Shown here: piece by piece, positions 1 through 6,364 of the stretch
Layout: every line of letters begins with the position of its first letter
Position numbering within the stretch: position 1 is the stretch's first letter
Source: an uncultured Erysipelotrichaceae bacterium
GTDB taxonomy: Bacteria > Bacillota_I > Bacilli_A > RF39 > UBA660
NCBI GenBank assembly: GCA_902795975.1
Contig: CADBNE010000044.1
Coordinates: 1 to 10,478, forward strand
DNA: 10,478 nucleotides
Direction: 5' to 3'
The notes under the pieces: model-generated
The model's database searches: none
The model's input: only the letters and a program-made list of their open reading frames with translations
What the model was told of the DNA's origin: nothing
Program-made: the position numbers and the translations under genes

Positions 1-768
1 ACGTAATAAATCACTCATAGTATAATTAATATTTAAGTCTTTTCCATATGCATTAACATTTTGACCAAGTAAAGTTACTTCTTTATATCCATCACGAACT
101 AAACCTTCTACTTCTTCTATAATATACTTTGGTTCTCTACTTCTTTGTTTACCTCTTGTATAAGGAACTATACAATATGTACAAAACTTATCACAACCAA
201 ACATTATATTAACCCATGCTTTATACTTAGAATCTCTTTTTACAGGAATATTTTCAAATATATCTCCCTCAACACTAAATACTTCTATTTCTTGTTCTTT
301 TCTTTCCATAGAAGTAGAAAGTATATTAGGTAAATTATGTATATTATGAGTACCAAATACTATATCAACCCATCTATATTTCTCTCTTATTTCATTAACT
401 ACATTTTCTTCTTGAGCCATACATCCACAAACACCACATATAATATGAGGTTTAGTTTGTTTTAAATGTTTAACTCTTCCTAAGAAACCAAATACTTTAT
501 TATGTGCATTCTCTCTTATAGCACATGTATTTAATAAAATAATATCAGCATCCTCAAATACATCAGTTTCTTCAAATGACATATCCTCTAGTATAGCTTT
601 AATATTTTCAGAATCATGTACATTCATCTGACATCCATAAGTCTTAATATAGTATTTTTTTCCTTTACCTAATTCCTTTAAATTCTCATTAACAATATAA
701 TCATTTGTTTTAATTAAAATCTCTTTACTAGATCTTTTTCTTGCTTCATTTAAATTTGGTAATTTCAT
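1..768 (-). CDS. miaB: MiaB, tRNA-2-methylthio-N6-isopentenyladenosine synthase (N-terminal 256 codons; runs off left edge)
   Basis: MiaB is a radical-SAM enzyme that adds a methylthio group to isopentenyl-adenosine 37 of tRNAs reading UNN codons. The reading frame is open from the ATG at 768 to the window edge. It shows the UPF0004 domain with the three cluster-binding cysteines C46 (YGCQMN), C82 (NTCAIRENA) and C116 (CGCMAQ). The radical-SAM motif CxxxCxxC follows at C192, C196 and C199 (GCDKFCTYCIVPYTRG), then the LLGQNVNAYG motif near residues 233-242. These motifs separate MiaB from MtaB and RimO with good certainty. About 35 residues precede the UPF0004 domain, an N-terminal extension like that of Bacillus MiaB. 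The start is supported by GGAAG at 776-780, seven bases upstream. The SAM domain remainder and the TRAM domain lie outside the window. A terminator upstream and a candidate extended -10 suggest transcription separate from the GH25 gene. Confidence 0.96.
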   Translation of the reverse strand, partial: MKLPNLNEARKRSSKEILIKTNDYIVNENLKELGKGKKYYIKTYGCQMNVHDSENIKAILEDMSFEETDVFEDADIILLNTCAIRENAHNKVFGFLGRVKHLKQTKPHIICGVCGCMAQEENVVNEIREKYRWVDIVFGTHNIHNLPNILSTSMERKEQEIEVFSVEGDIFENIPVKRDSKYKAWVNIMFGCDKFCTYCIVPYTRGKQRSREPKYIIEEVEGLVRDGYKEVTLLGQNVNAYGKDLNINYTMSDLLR

Positions 769-788
769 ATAACCACTTCCATTACTCA

Positions 789-797
789 ATAATACCA
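789..797 (-). promoter_or_regulatory. Candidate extended -10 promoter for miaB
   Basis: On the minus strand TGGTATTAT matches the extended -10 form TGnTATAAT with one mismatch. No good -35 is visible, because the upstream bases are the T-tract of the preceding terminator. Transcription would begin near 782, giving a leader of about 14 bases that starts almost at the Shine-Dalgarno GGAAG. This is a motif reading only. Confidence 0.4.
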
Positions 798-804
798 TAT
801 AATT

Positions 805-836
805 AAAAAAAAATGAACATATTAGTTCATTTTTTT
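805..836 (-). terminator. Intrinsic terminator after the GH25 gene
   Basis: ATGAAC at 813-818 pairs with GTTCAT at 825-830 around a six-base loop. The stem can extend by A-T pairs to 807-836. On the minus strand it is followed by a run of T. The hairpin contains the TAA stop (824-822) and the last codons of the GH25 gene. Since both flanks are A/T tracts it could also work on the other strand, but no plus-strand gene ends here. Confidence 0.85.
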
Positions 837-2351
837 AGTTTTTACAAAATCTACATCTGCATAATCTAAACAAATATATTGACTTTGTGCTCCTAAATCT
901 TTTCCACTACCTTTGTCAGTATTTTGATATATAGTAATATTTTCATCTAATGCATTTGTATAATACATATTATCTATATTTTGTTCAGTATTATAATAAT
1001 ATCCTCCACAATTCCAAATTGCTACATTATCACTAAATTTTTCTAAATATTTATTATACTTCTTATTTATATAAATTCCTGGCGTATATCCTGCTTGTTT
1101 AATTCTACTACAAAAATATCCAATTAAATCTAATTCTAATTCTCTTGTATCATCATTATCTAATCTTGTAGCAGTTTCTCCTTCTATATCTATATATAAA
1201 GGTAATGTTATATCATGTCCTTCTACAGTTCTTAATAATAATTCAACTTCTTTATCCATTTCAACAAAATTAAATGCTTTAGTATAATAGTAAGCACCTT
1301 GCGCTATACCTTTTTTTGATAATTCAAGTGAATAATGATTAAAATAACTATCAACTAAATATTCCTTCTTATCAGTACCTTCTGTATAACCAGCTCTACT
1401 AATAGCAAAATTAACTCCTGCATCTGATAATTTAGAAAAATCTATATTACCTTGCCATTCTGAAATATCTACACCTAATGCATAAGGTTTATGATATTTA
1501 TTTGGAATAACTATTCTATCATTTTCTTTTAAATCAAATGATACAGTATTACTATTATATCTTCTTAAATCATCACCAGGGATTCCCATTTGTTCACCAA
1601 CTGATTTAAAAGTATCTTCATCTGAAGCTGTATAAACGAAATCTTCAACAAAAGTTGATGCTGAATTTAATACATAATTTGATTTAAAATCTTTTTTACT
1701 ATATATATATCTATCTCCAATAATTAAATCATAATCTAAATCTATTTTATCAGTTTTATAATCCCATATTAATCCTATTGGATAATTAGTATAATATTCA
1801 TCATTATTAGCATTTTCCATAAGTAATGTATGAACTAAATAATCATCACCAATAACATATACAGTTAACCCATTAGCTTGTAATTTTCTTACAAAACTAT
1901 TTACTAGTATATTTAATTCAGATTCACTTATTACATTAGCATAAAATACTTTAGACATATCTAAACATATAGGATATTCTATATCATATTCTCTTACTAA
2001 TTCTTTTACATAATCTACTTCTTTGTATATTTCAAAAAAACTTTTAGCACCACTATTTATAATTATTCCTGTAGGTTTATTCGTATCTTCTAATAATTCT
2101 TTTGATTTATCAGGCATACCTACTGTATAATTTCCAGCATCAACTAATGAGAATTCTTTACTATTAAATCTTTCATCATTTAATCCACCATATGTAGCAC
2201 TAGTAGATATTTTTACACCAGCTTTTGATAATTGTCTTTCAAATTTTTTTGGTGATAAAGAATATCCTTTAGCAAATAAGGCTGCTAAAGAAGCTGTACA
2301 TACTGTAGTTACTATTACCCTTCTAACTATCTTTTTTGTTCTTTTTTTCAT
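822..2351 (-). CDS. Secreted or membrane-anchored GH25 muramidase with LysM and a degenerate GH25-like N-terminal domain
   Basis: Predicted 509-residue peptidoglycan hydrolase acting outside the membrane. Residues 1-10 are strongly basic, followed by a hydrophobic segment at about 11-27 (signal peptide or anchor; no lipobox). Residues about 95-175 resemble a GH25 half-barrel but lack the catalytic Glu. Residues about 238-284 look like a LysM domain (DTFKSVGEQMG, then DRIVIP), which binds glycan. Residues 291-505 form a GH25 lysozyme domain: GVDISEWQG with D295, the DxE pair D388/E390 in LYIDIE, GIYIN at 425-429 and IYQNT near 474-478. GH25 enzymes cut the MurNAc-GlcNAc beta-1,4 bond. I chose the ATG at 2351 because GAAGGA at 2362-2367 sits ten bases upstream and the likely promoter overlaps the longer ORF's first ATG at 2393. 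The gene has its own promoter and terminator. A role in wall remodelling is inferred; no holin or phage gene is nearby. Confidence 0.92.
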   Translation of the reverse strand: MKKRTKKIVRRVIVTTVCTASLAALFAKGYSLSPKKFERQLSKAGVKISTSATYGGLNDERFNSKEFSLVDAGNYTVGMPDKSKELLEDTNKPTGIIINSGAKSFFEIYKEVDYVKELVREYDIEYPICLDMSKVFYANVISESELNILVNSFVRKLQANGLTVYVIGDDYLVHTLLMENANNDEYYTNYPIGLIWDYKTDKIDLDYDLIIGDRYIYSKKDFKSNYVLNSASTFVEDFVYTASDEDTFKSVGEQMGIPGDDLRRYNSNTVSFDLKENDRIVIPNKYHKPYALGVDISEWQGNIDFSKLSDAGVNFAISRAGYTEGTDKKEYLVDSYFNHYSLELSKKGIAQGAYYYTKAFNFVEMDKEVELLLRTVEGHDITLPLYIDIEGETATRLDNDDTRELELDLIGYFCSRIKQAGYTPGIYINKKYNKYLEKFSDNVAIWNCGGYYYNTEQNIDNMYYTNALDENITIYQNTDKGSGKDLGAQSQYICLDYADVDFVKTKKMN

Positions 2352-2361
2352 ACCTTTTAAT

Positions 2362-2367
2362 TCCTTC
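2362..2367 (-). promoter_or_regulatory. Ribosome binding site that decides the GH25 start
   Basis: GAAGGA on the minus strand lies ten bases before the ATG at 2351. The two earlier in-frame ATGs (2393 and 2384) have no purine-rich site before them and lie at or beside the predicted -10 box, so they are unlikely starts. Confidence 0.7.
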
Positions 2368-2393
2368 TTCCCCTTTTTTTCCATGGGATACAT

Positions 2394-2422
2394 ATATTAT
2401 CACAAACATATTACAAAGTCAA
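2394..2422 (-). promoter_or_regulatory. Sigma-A type promoter of the GH25 gene
   Basis: The -35 box TTGACT (2422-2417) differs from consensus at one base. A 17-base spacer leads to TAATAT (2399-2394); an alternative register gives GATAAT at 2401-2396 with a 15-base spacer. Transcription would start near 2387, leaving a leader of about 36 bases before the ATG at 2351. The -35 directly abuts the T-tract of the preceding terminator. Confidence 0.7.
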
Positions 2423-2459
2423 AATAAAAGTGGAAAGAATAAATATTCTTTCACACTTT
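2421..2459 (-). terminator. Intrinsic terminator after the large secreted-protein gene
   Basis: The outer stem AAAGTG/CACTTT (2427-2432 with 2454-2459) and inner stem GAAAGAAT/ATTCTTTC (2433-2440 with 2445-2452) are separated by one unpaired base. The loop has four bases, and TATTTT follows on the minus strand. The hairpin starts three bases past the TAA stop at 2464-2462. Confidence 0.88.
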
Positions 2460-2461
2460 AT

Positions 2462-5400
2462 TTAACAGCCATAACTTTCTGCAAATGTTTCAGCACGTTT
2501 GCCAGTATCTATTTCTTCAGCACATGTTCCAGTTAATCTTTTTTTAGACATCAATTCTGATAAGAATGGACTAGCACCATATGTATATGAATAGTCTAAT
2601 TGCTCATTATTATTTGCTTCACTAAAGGTTCTATATAAGAATGACATTCTTCTGCATCCATTTTTATTATCATCTTTACATTCATTTATTGCTTTATTCA
2701 AATCTGGTGTAGTGTATCTAGTACTACTGTGTTTTTTGAAAATATATTCTGACATACTAGTATATGAATCTTTTTTATTTTCTTTTCTTATATCTTGAAT
2801 AACAACAGGATTTAAATCTATTACATATTTTGGACTTGATTCATATATATTATTATTTAATAGTTGTGTAATAATTTTACCAGCAACATTTTTTTCGCCT
2901 ATTTTTGCTTCTAATTCAGCATTTTTTTTATCAAAATCCCAGTTATCACCTATATTTCTTCCTGAACCACTTCTACCTGGAAATGCCCTAGTTATTTTTT
3001 GAACATTTGTTTCTGCAGACTTGGTATCAATCAATTCTACTGTTCTAAATACTACATCTATTCCTTTTGGAACACTATCTTCAGGTTTACATATTCCATT
3101 CTTACAACCCTTAGGTGGATTAGGACTACATTCAAAACAATATAATTTATTTTGAATATTAAATCCACAACTATATTTTATAGTATCATTTGAATTTGGA
3201 TCATCATCAGTTATAGCTTGTTTTAATTTATCAAAATGATATGAAGTACCTTTTCTAGTACCTATATTACTTATTTCAGCATACATATATCCACCTGTTG
3301 ATGAGCTAGATAAATTTTTACCATAATAATAATCTCCAGTTGCTGGTAATGGTGGTGTAACAAAAGATGTTGGAAAACCATATCCTAAACTAACATATTT
3401 AGCATTATCTACTCCATCTGTAATTTTAGATGCTGTCTTTTTAGAATAATTGTCAGATTTATCTGAATACCATTTTAAATCATCATCATATAAAATATCA
3501 TAAGTAGCTGTAACAAATATTATTGGAGAAAAATTATTACTTGCTAAATTTTTACATTGTAATCTTCCAGTATTATCATTAAAACAAGTATATGTAAATG
3601 GATTACCATTTTTATTATCCCATTTATCAGAACATTTACTTGTACCATTTCCATATAGGTAGTCTTCATTCCAACCATTTTTTCCACATGAATAATATAT
3701 TTCATTATTATCTGATATTTGAGTAATTTTTCCATTTGATACTGAATACATATTTATGTTAAGTCTAGCTAATTCAAGATTAGTATTCTTAGATAATAAT
3801 TGACTATTTTGAACAGTTGTCCCCTTAGGTAAAGCTTGTTTATAATTTAACTTAACTTTAGTACCTATTTGTTTTATAAGACTATTTTGCTTTATATCTG
3901 GTCCATTCTTCCATTGATAATTTTTATTATCATTATCTGGAAGAACCCAATATGAAGCAATTGTATGCGATTTACCAGCAGCAATATTTTGTCCATAATT
4001 AGTAACCGTACAATATCTGTTTACAGTCATAGTACCAAATTTATTATTATCTTTATCTTTACTATTTTTTCCCCATTTAAATACTGTACCTGCTTCAATG
4101 TTATTTACATTACCTGGTAAATTAAACGAAATAGCCTCCCAACAAACTGCTGGTTTTTCTTTTGTACCATAATAATATGTTTCATAAGCATTTTGTATAC
4201 TTGTAGAATGCACAGTTCCATCATTATAGCCATTATAAGCTATACCACTTTTTAAGCAATCACCCTTAAATGCCATTTCAAAAAAACTATCAACATTAGA
4301 TATTATATGACCTGCATTAGCTCTATTCTTTCCATTATCATCTGTAAAATCCATTATGGTAAATGAATTACCATCAGATTTATCACATTTAGCATTTACA
4401 CTTGGTACTATACATTTTGGTGCATCACCACATTTTGCATATGTTGCAATTTTTGCTTCATCTGGTACAGTTTTACCATTTTTTGTAATTGTAAATACAT
4501 CTCCATATAAAGCTAATAAATTTTCCCACTTAATGAATTCATACTTTCCAAACAATAAAGATAATAAATTAATGTTACTTTTATTTAATTTTTTTTCTTT
4601 TTTTAATTTTGTTAATACTTCATCACAAGTTGTTGTTGAACAATAATCTGTATATTTATATCCAAATACTTTATTAACAACTAATCTATTTGCAGTAGTA
4701 CTATAATTACCTACTATATTCTCTTTTGCAGTTGCATCAGAACCATAATTATCTCGTAAATATCTTATAGCATCCGCTAAGGTTTTTACTTTATTTTTAG
4801 CTGCATCACTTTTTCCTTCAGTCCATGCTTTTTTATAATTTGCAAGAAAAGAGTTCAATAATCCAACATTATTTGCAGATAATGACGAGTTATTTAAAAA
4901 ATCATTACTAGCTACAGTATTACACATAGGAATATTAGATGCTCTTATAAATGTTACTCCAAATGTATTATACTTTCCACTTGAAGTTTTTTTCATTACA
5001 TTTTCAGAACCTCTAAAATAAAAATTAAAATTATTATTTACATATTTTAGCCAACCATAGTTATCACCCAAATCACCTTTGTTATCTGGTATTTCTTTTT
5101 TATAAAAGCTAAATAATTTAGAAGGAATAGGTGAAGATTTAGTTTCAGGATGCAATAAATTTCCTATTGCTACTATAGAAAAGTCATCAGTAAAGAAATT
5201 ATTAAATTGGCCTCTTCCATCCCTAGTAAAATTTCTACCTTGACTCTTCCAATATCCTGAACTATCATATTGTAACAACCAACCTTCAAATAATTGTGAA
5301 TTAGCATAATTTACACCAGTTGAACTTTCTCCATTTTTATCATAGTGAGTCATAAACCATACATCAGCAAATGAGCCAACATAATTATAAATCCATTTTC

Positions 5401-6250
5401 CTGGAACATTTATCATTGAAAATTGTACTAATGGTTCAATTTGAATATATAATTGTTTTTCACTAACTTTAGATATATCTTTTGTTAAATTAGCTCTCAA
5501 TAGTGTATATAAATCTTCAAGGTATTTGTGTGAAGTATCATTATCATCTAATAAAATTTTTACAACCGCATTTTGAGATTGTGTATAATATAAATTATTT
5601 GGTTCATGATTTTCCTCAGATATATTTCCTCCACCATAGCTTGAAGTAAATGTTTTTCCCTTACCATCAATTGAAAAACTACATCCTAATATATTTGGAA
5701 AAATATCTTCAATACTTTGATTTGAATAATCATCAACTATTGATTTAACTGTACTATCATCACTATTATTGTGATATACAGTGTACGCAGACGAATTAAC
5801 ATTTCCTTTTGGATCAAACATACTTTCTCTTTTTTCTTGAATCATTTTTTTATCAGTTGCAACATAAACTATATATCTTTTATATGGAAAATTTGAATAT
5901 TCTCTCGTTAAATGAAATTTTTCATTCTTTTTTCTTGGAATAAACCAATAATCAAAAGCTTTACTTACAACTGTACCATCATCTTCAACAAGTGCAAATC
6001 TTAGACCTTGTGAGCCCATTGTACTATAACAAAAATTAGCTCCACTACAGGCTTTATCCCATCCAGTACCAGCTCCTGTTGAACCTTCAAATGTTTCACC
6101 ACTTGGTACAGTTGTAGCATTTTTTTCACAACTTATATTTGCTATTTTAAATTCTGAAAATGCATTTTCTATACTAGCTACAAATAAAACACCTATAAAT
6201 AATATAGATGTTAATATTGATACTTTTGATTTGTTAATTATTTTTTTCAT
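2462..6250 (-). CDS. Large Cys-rich secreted protein of unknown function (1262 residues)
   Basis: I do not recognise a family. A basic start and hydrophobic stretch (about residues 9-26), then small residues near 27-33, make a typical Sec signal peptide. There is no second hydrophobic segment, so the chain is probably released or held non-covalently. The mature part is rich in Asn, Asp, Ser, Lys and Tyr. It carries 26 cysteines, at 41, 68, 74, 190, 443, 537, 542, 607, 613, 622, 665, 703, 747, 855, 873, 889, 899, 1028, 1038, 1041, 1049, 1054, 1191, 1199, 1243 and 1262, the last being the final residue. Many are closely paired, suggesting disulfides or metal sites. LPATG at 968-972 is internal and not a sorting signal. 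The ATG at 6250 is preferred because AGGAG lies 11 bases upstream, whereas the alternative GTG at 6262 overlaps that site. Adhesin, surface-layer or enzyme roles are all open. The gene lies between an ABC exporter and a wall hydrolase and has its own promoter and terminator. Confidence 0.9.
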   Translation of the reverse strand: MKKIINKSKVSILTSILFIGVLFVASIENAFSEFKIANISCEKNATTVPSGETFEGSTGAGTGWDKACSGANFCYSTMGSQGLRFALVEDDGTVVSKAFDYWFIPRKKNEKFHLTREYSNFPYKRYIVYVATDKKMIQEKRESMFDPKGNVNSSAYTVYHNNSDDSTVKSIVDDYSNQSIEDIFPNILGCSFSIDGKGKTFTSSYGGGNISEENHEPNNLYYTQSQNAVVKILLDDNDTSHKYLEDLYTLLRANLTKDISKVSEKQLYIQIEPLVQFSMINVPGKWIYNYVGSFADVWFMTHYDKNGESSTGVNYANSQLFEGWLLQYDSSGYWKSQGRNFTRDGRGQFNNFFTDDFSIVAIGNLLHPETKSSPIPSKLFSFYKKEIPDNKGDLGDNYGWLKYVNNNFNFYFRGSENVMKKTSSGKYNTFGVTFIRASNIPMCNTVASNDFLNNSSLSANNVGLLNSFLANYKKAWTEGKSDAAKNKVKTLADAIRYLRDNYGSDATAKENIVGNYSTTANRLVVNKVFGYKYTDYCSTTTCDEVLTKLKKEKKLNKSNINLLSLLFGKYEFIKWENLLALYGDVFTITKNGKTVPDEAKIATYAKCGDAPKCIVPSVNAKCDKSDGNSFTIMDFTDDNGKNRANAGHIISNVDSFFEMAFKGDCLKSGIAYNGYNDGTVHSTSIQNAYETYYYGTKEKPAVCWEAISFNLPGNVNNIEAGTVFKWGKNSKDKDNNKFGTMTVNRYCTVTNYGQNIAAGKSHTIASYWVLPDNDNKNYQWKNGPDIKQNSLIKQIGTKVKLNYKQALPKGTTVQNSQLLSKNTNLELARLNINMYSVSNGKITQISDNNEIYYSCGKNGWNEDYLYGNGTSKCSDKWDNKNGNPFTYTCFNDNTGRLQCKNLASNNFSPIIFVTATYDILYDDDLKWYSDKSDNYSKKTASKITDGVDNAKYVSLGYGFPTSFVTPPLPATGDYYYGKNLSSSSTGGYMYAEISNIGTRKGTSYHFDKLKQAITDDDPNSNDTIKYSCGFNIQNKLYCFECSPNPPKGCKNGICKPEDSVPKGIDVVFRTVELIDTKSAETNVQKITRAFPGRSGSGRNIGDNWDFDKKNAELEAKIGEKNVAGKIITQLLNNNIYESSPKYVIDLNPVVIQDIRKENKKDSYTSMSEYIFKKHSSTRYTTPDLNKAINECKDDNKNGCRRMSFLYRTFSEANNNEQLDYSYTYGASPFLSELMSKKRLTGTCAEEIDTGKRAETFAESYGC

Positions 6251-6261
6251 ATCTTTACACA

Positions 6262-6266
6262 CTCCT
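6262..6266 (-). promoter_or_regulatory. Ribosome binding site of the large secreted-protein gene
   Basis: AGGAG on the minus strand lies 11 bases before the ATG at 6250. The in-frame GTG at 6262-6260 begins on the last G of this site, so it cannot be served by it. This argues for the downstream ATG, which also gives a cleaner signal peptide (MKKIINKSK). Confidence 0.7.
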
Positions 6267-6295
6267 TATGATTACCCTATTATTACACTATATCA

Positions 6296-6301
6296 ATTAT
6301 A
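6296..6301 (-). promoter_or_regulatory. Candidate -10 box for the large secreted-protein gene
   Basis: A perfect TATAAT lies on the minus strand. Seventeen bases upstream is only TTTATT, a poor -35, in an A/T-only context. Transcription would begin near 6289 with a leader of about 39 bases. TATAAT by chance is not rare in DNA this AT-rich, but its position between terminator and start fits. Confidence 0.5.
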
Positions 6302-6333
6302 CTACAAAAAAATATATAAATAAACCTTTATAC

Positions 6334-6364
6334 AAAAAAAAGTAAAAAATAATTTTCTTACTTT
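6334..6364 (-). terminator. Intrinsic terminator after the ABC exporter gene
   Basis: TTTCTTACTTT (6354-6364) pairs with AAAGTAAAAAA (6339-6349) over 11 bp with one G-U pair when read as minus-strand RNA. The loop has four bases and a T-tract runs to 6334. The stem begins inside the TAA stop at 6365-6363. The stem is weak (mostly A-U) but its position and shape are convincing. Confidence 0.75.

Noticed and set aside
805..836. A/T-rich inverted repeat as a possible mobile-element end
   Set aside because: It is a single hairpin with a T-tract at a stop codon, without a partner repeat, target duplication or transposase, so a terminator explains it fully.
2290..2305. Lipoprotein signal at Cys18 of the GH25 protein
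   Set aside because: The residues before the Cys (VTTV) do not fit a lipobox, and the Cys lies inside the hydrophobic core rather than after it.
2336..2536. Plus-strand open frames, for example at 2336-2536, 4356-4646, 6493-6759 and 7117-7353
   Set aside because: They lie antisense to genes with strong domain evidence, have no ribosome sites, and their predicted hydrophobicity follows from the antisense of AT-rich codons.
3333..3349. LPATG in the large secreted protein (residues 968-972), resembling a sortase sorting motif
   Set aside because: It lies about 290 residues from the C-terminus and is followed by DYYYGKN rather than a hydrophobic segment with a basic tail, so it cannot be a cell-wall sorting signal.
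3544..3735. A second minus-strand open frame of 63 codons inside the large secreted-protein gene
   Set aside because: It is a shadow in another frame of the long, uninterrupted gene; the low-complexity translation resembles no protein.
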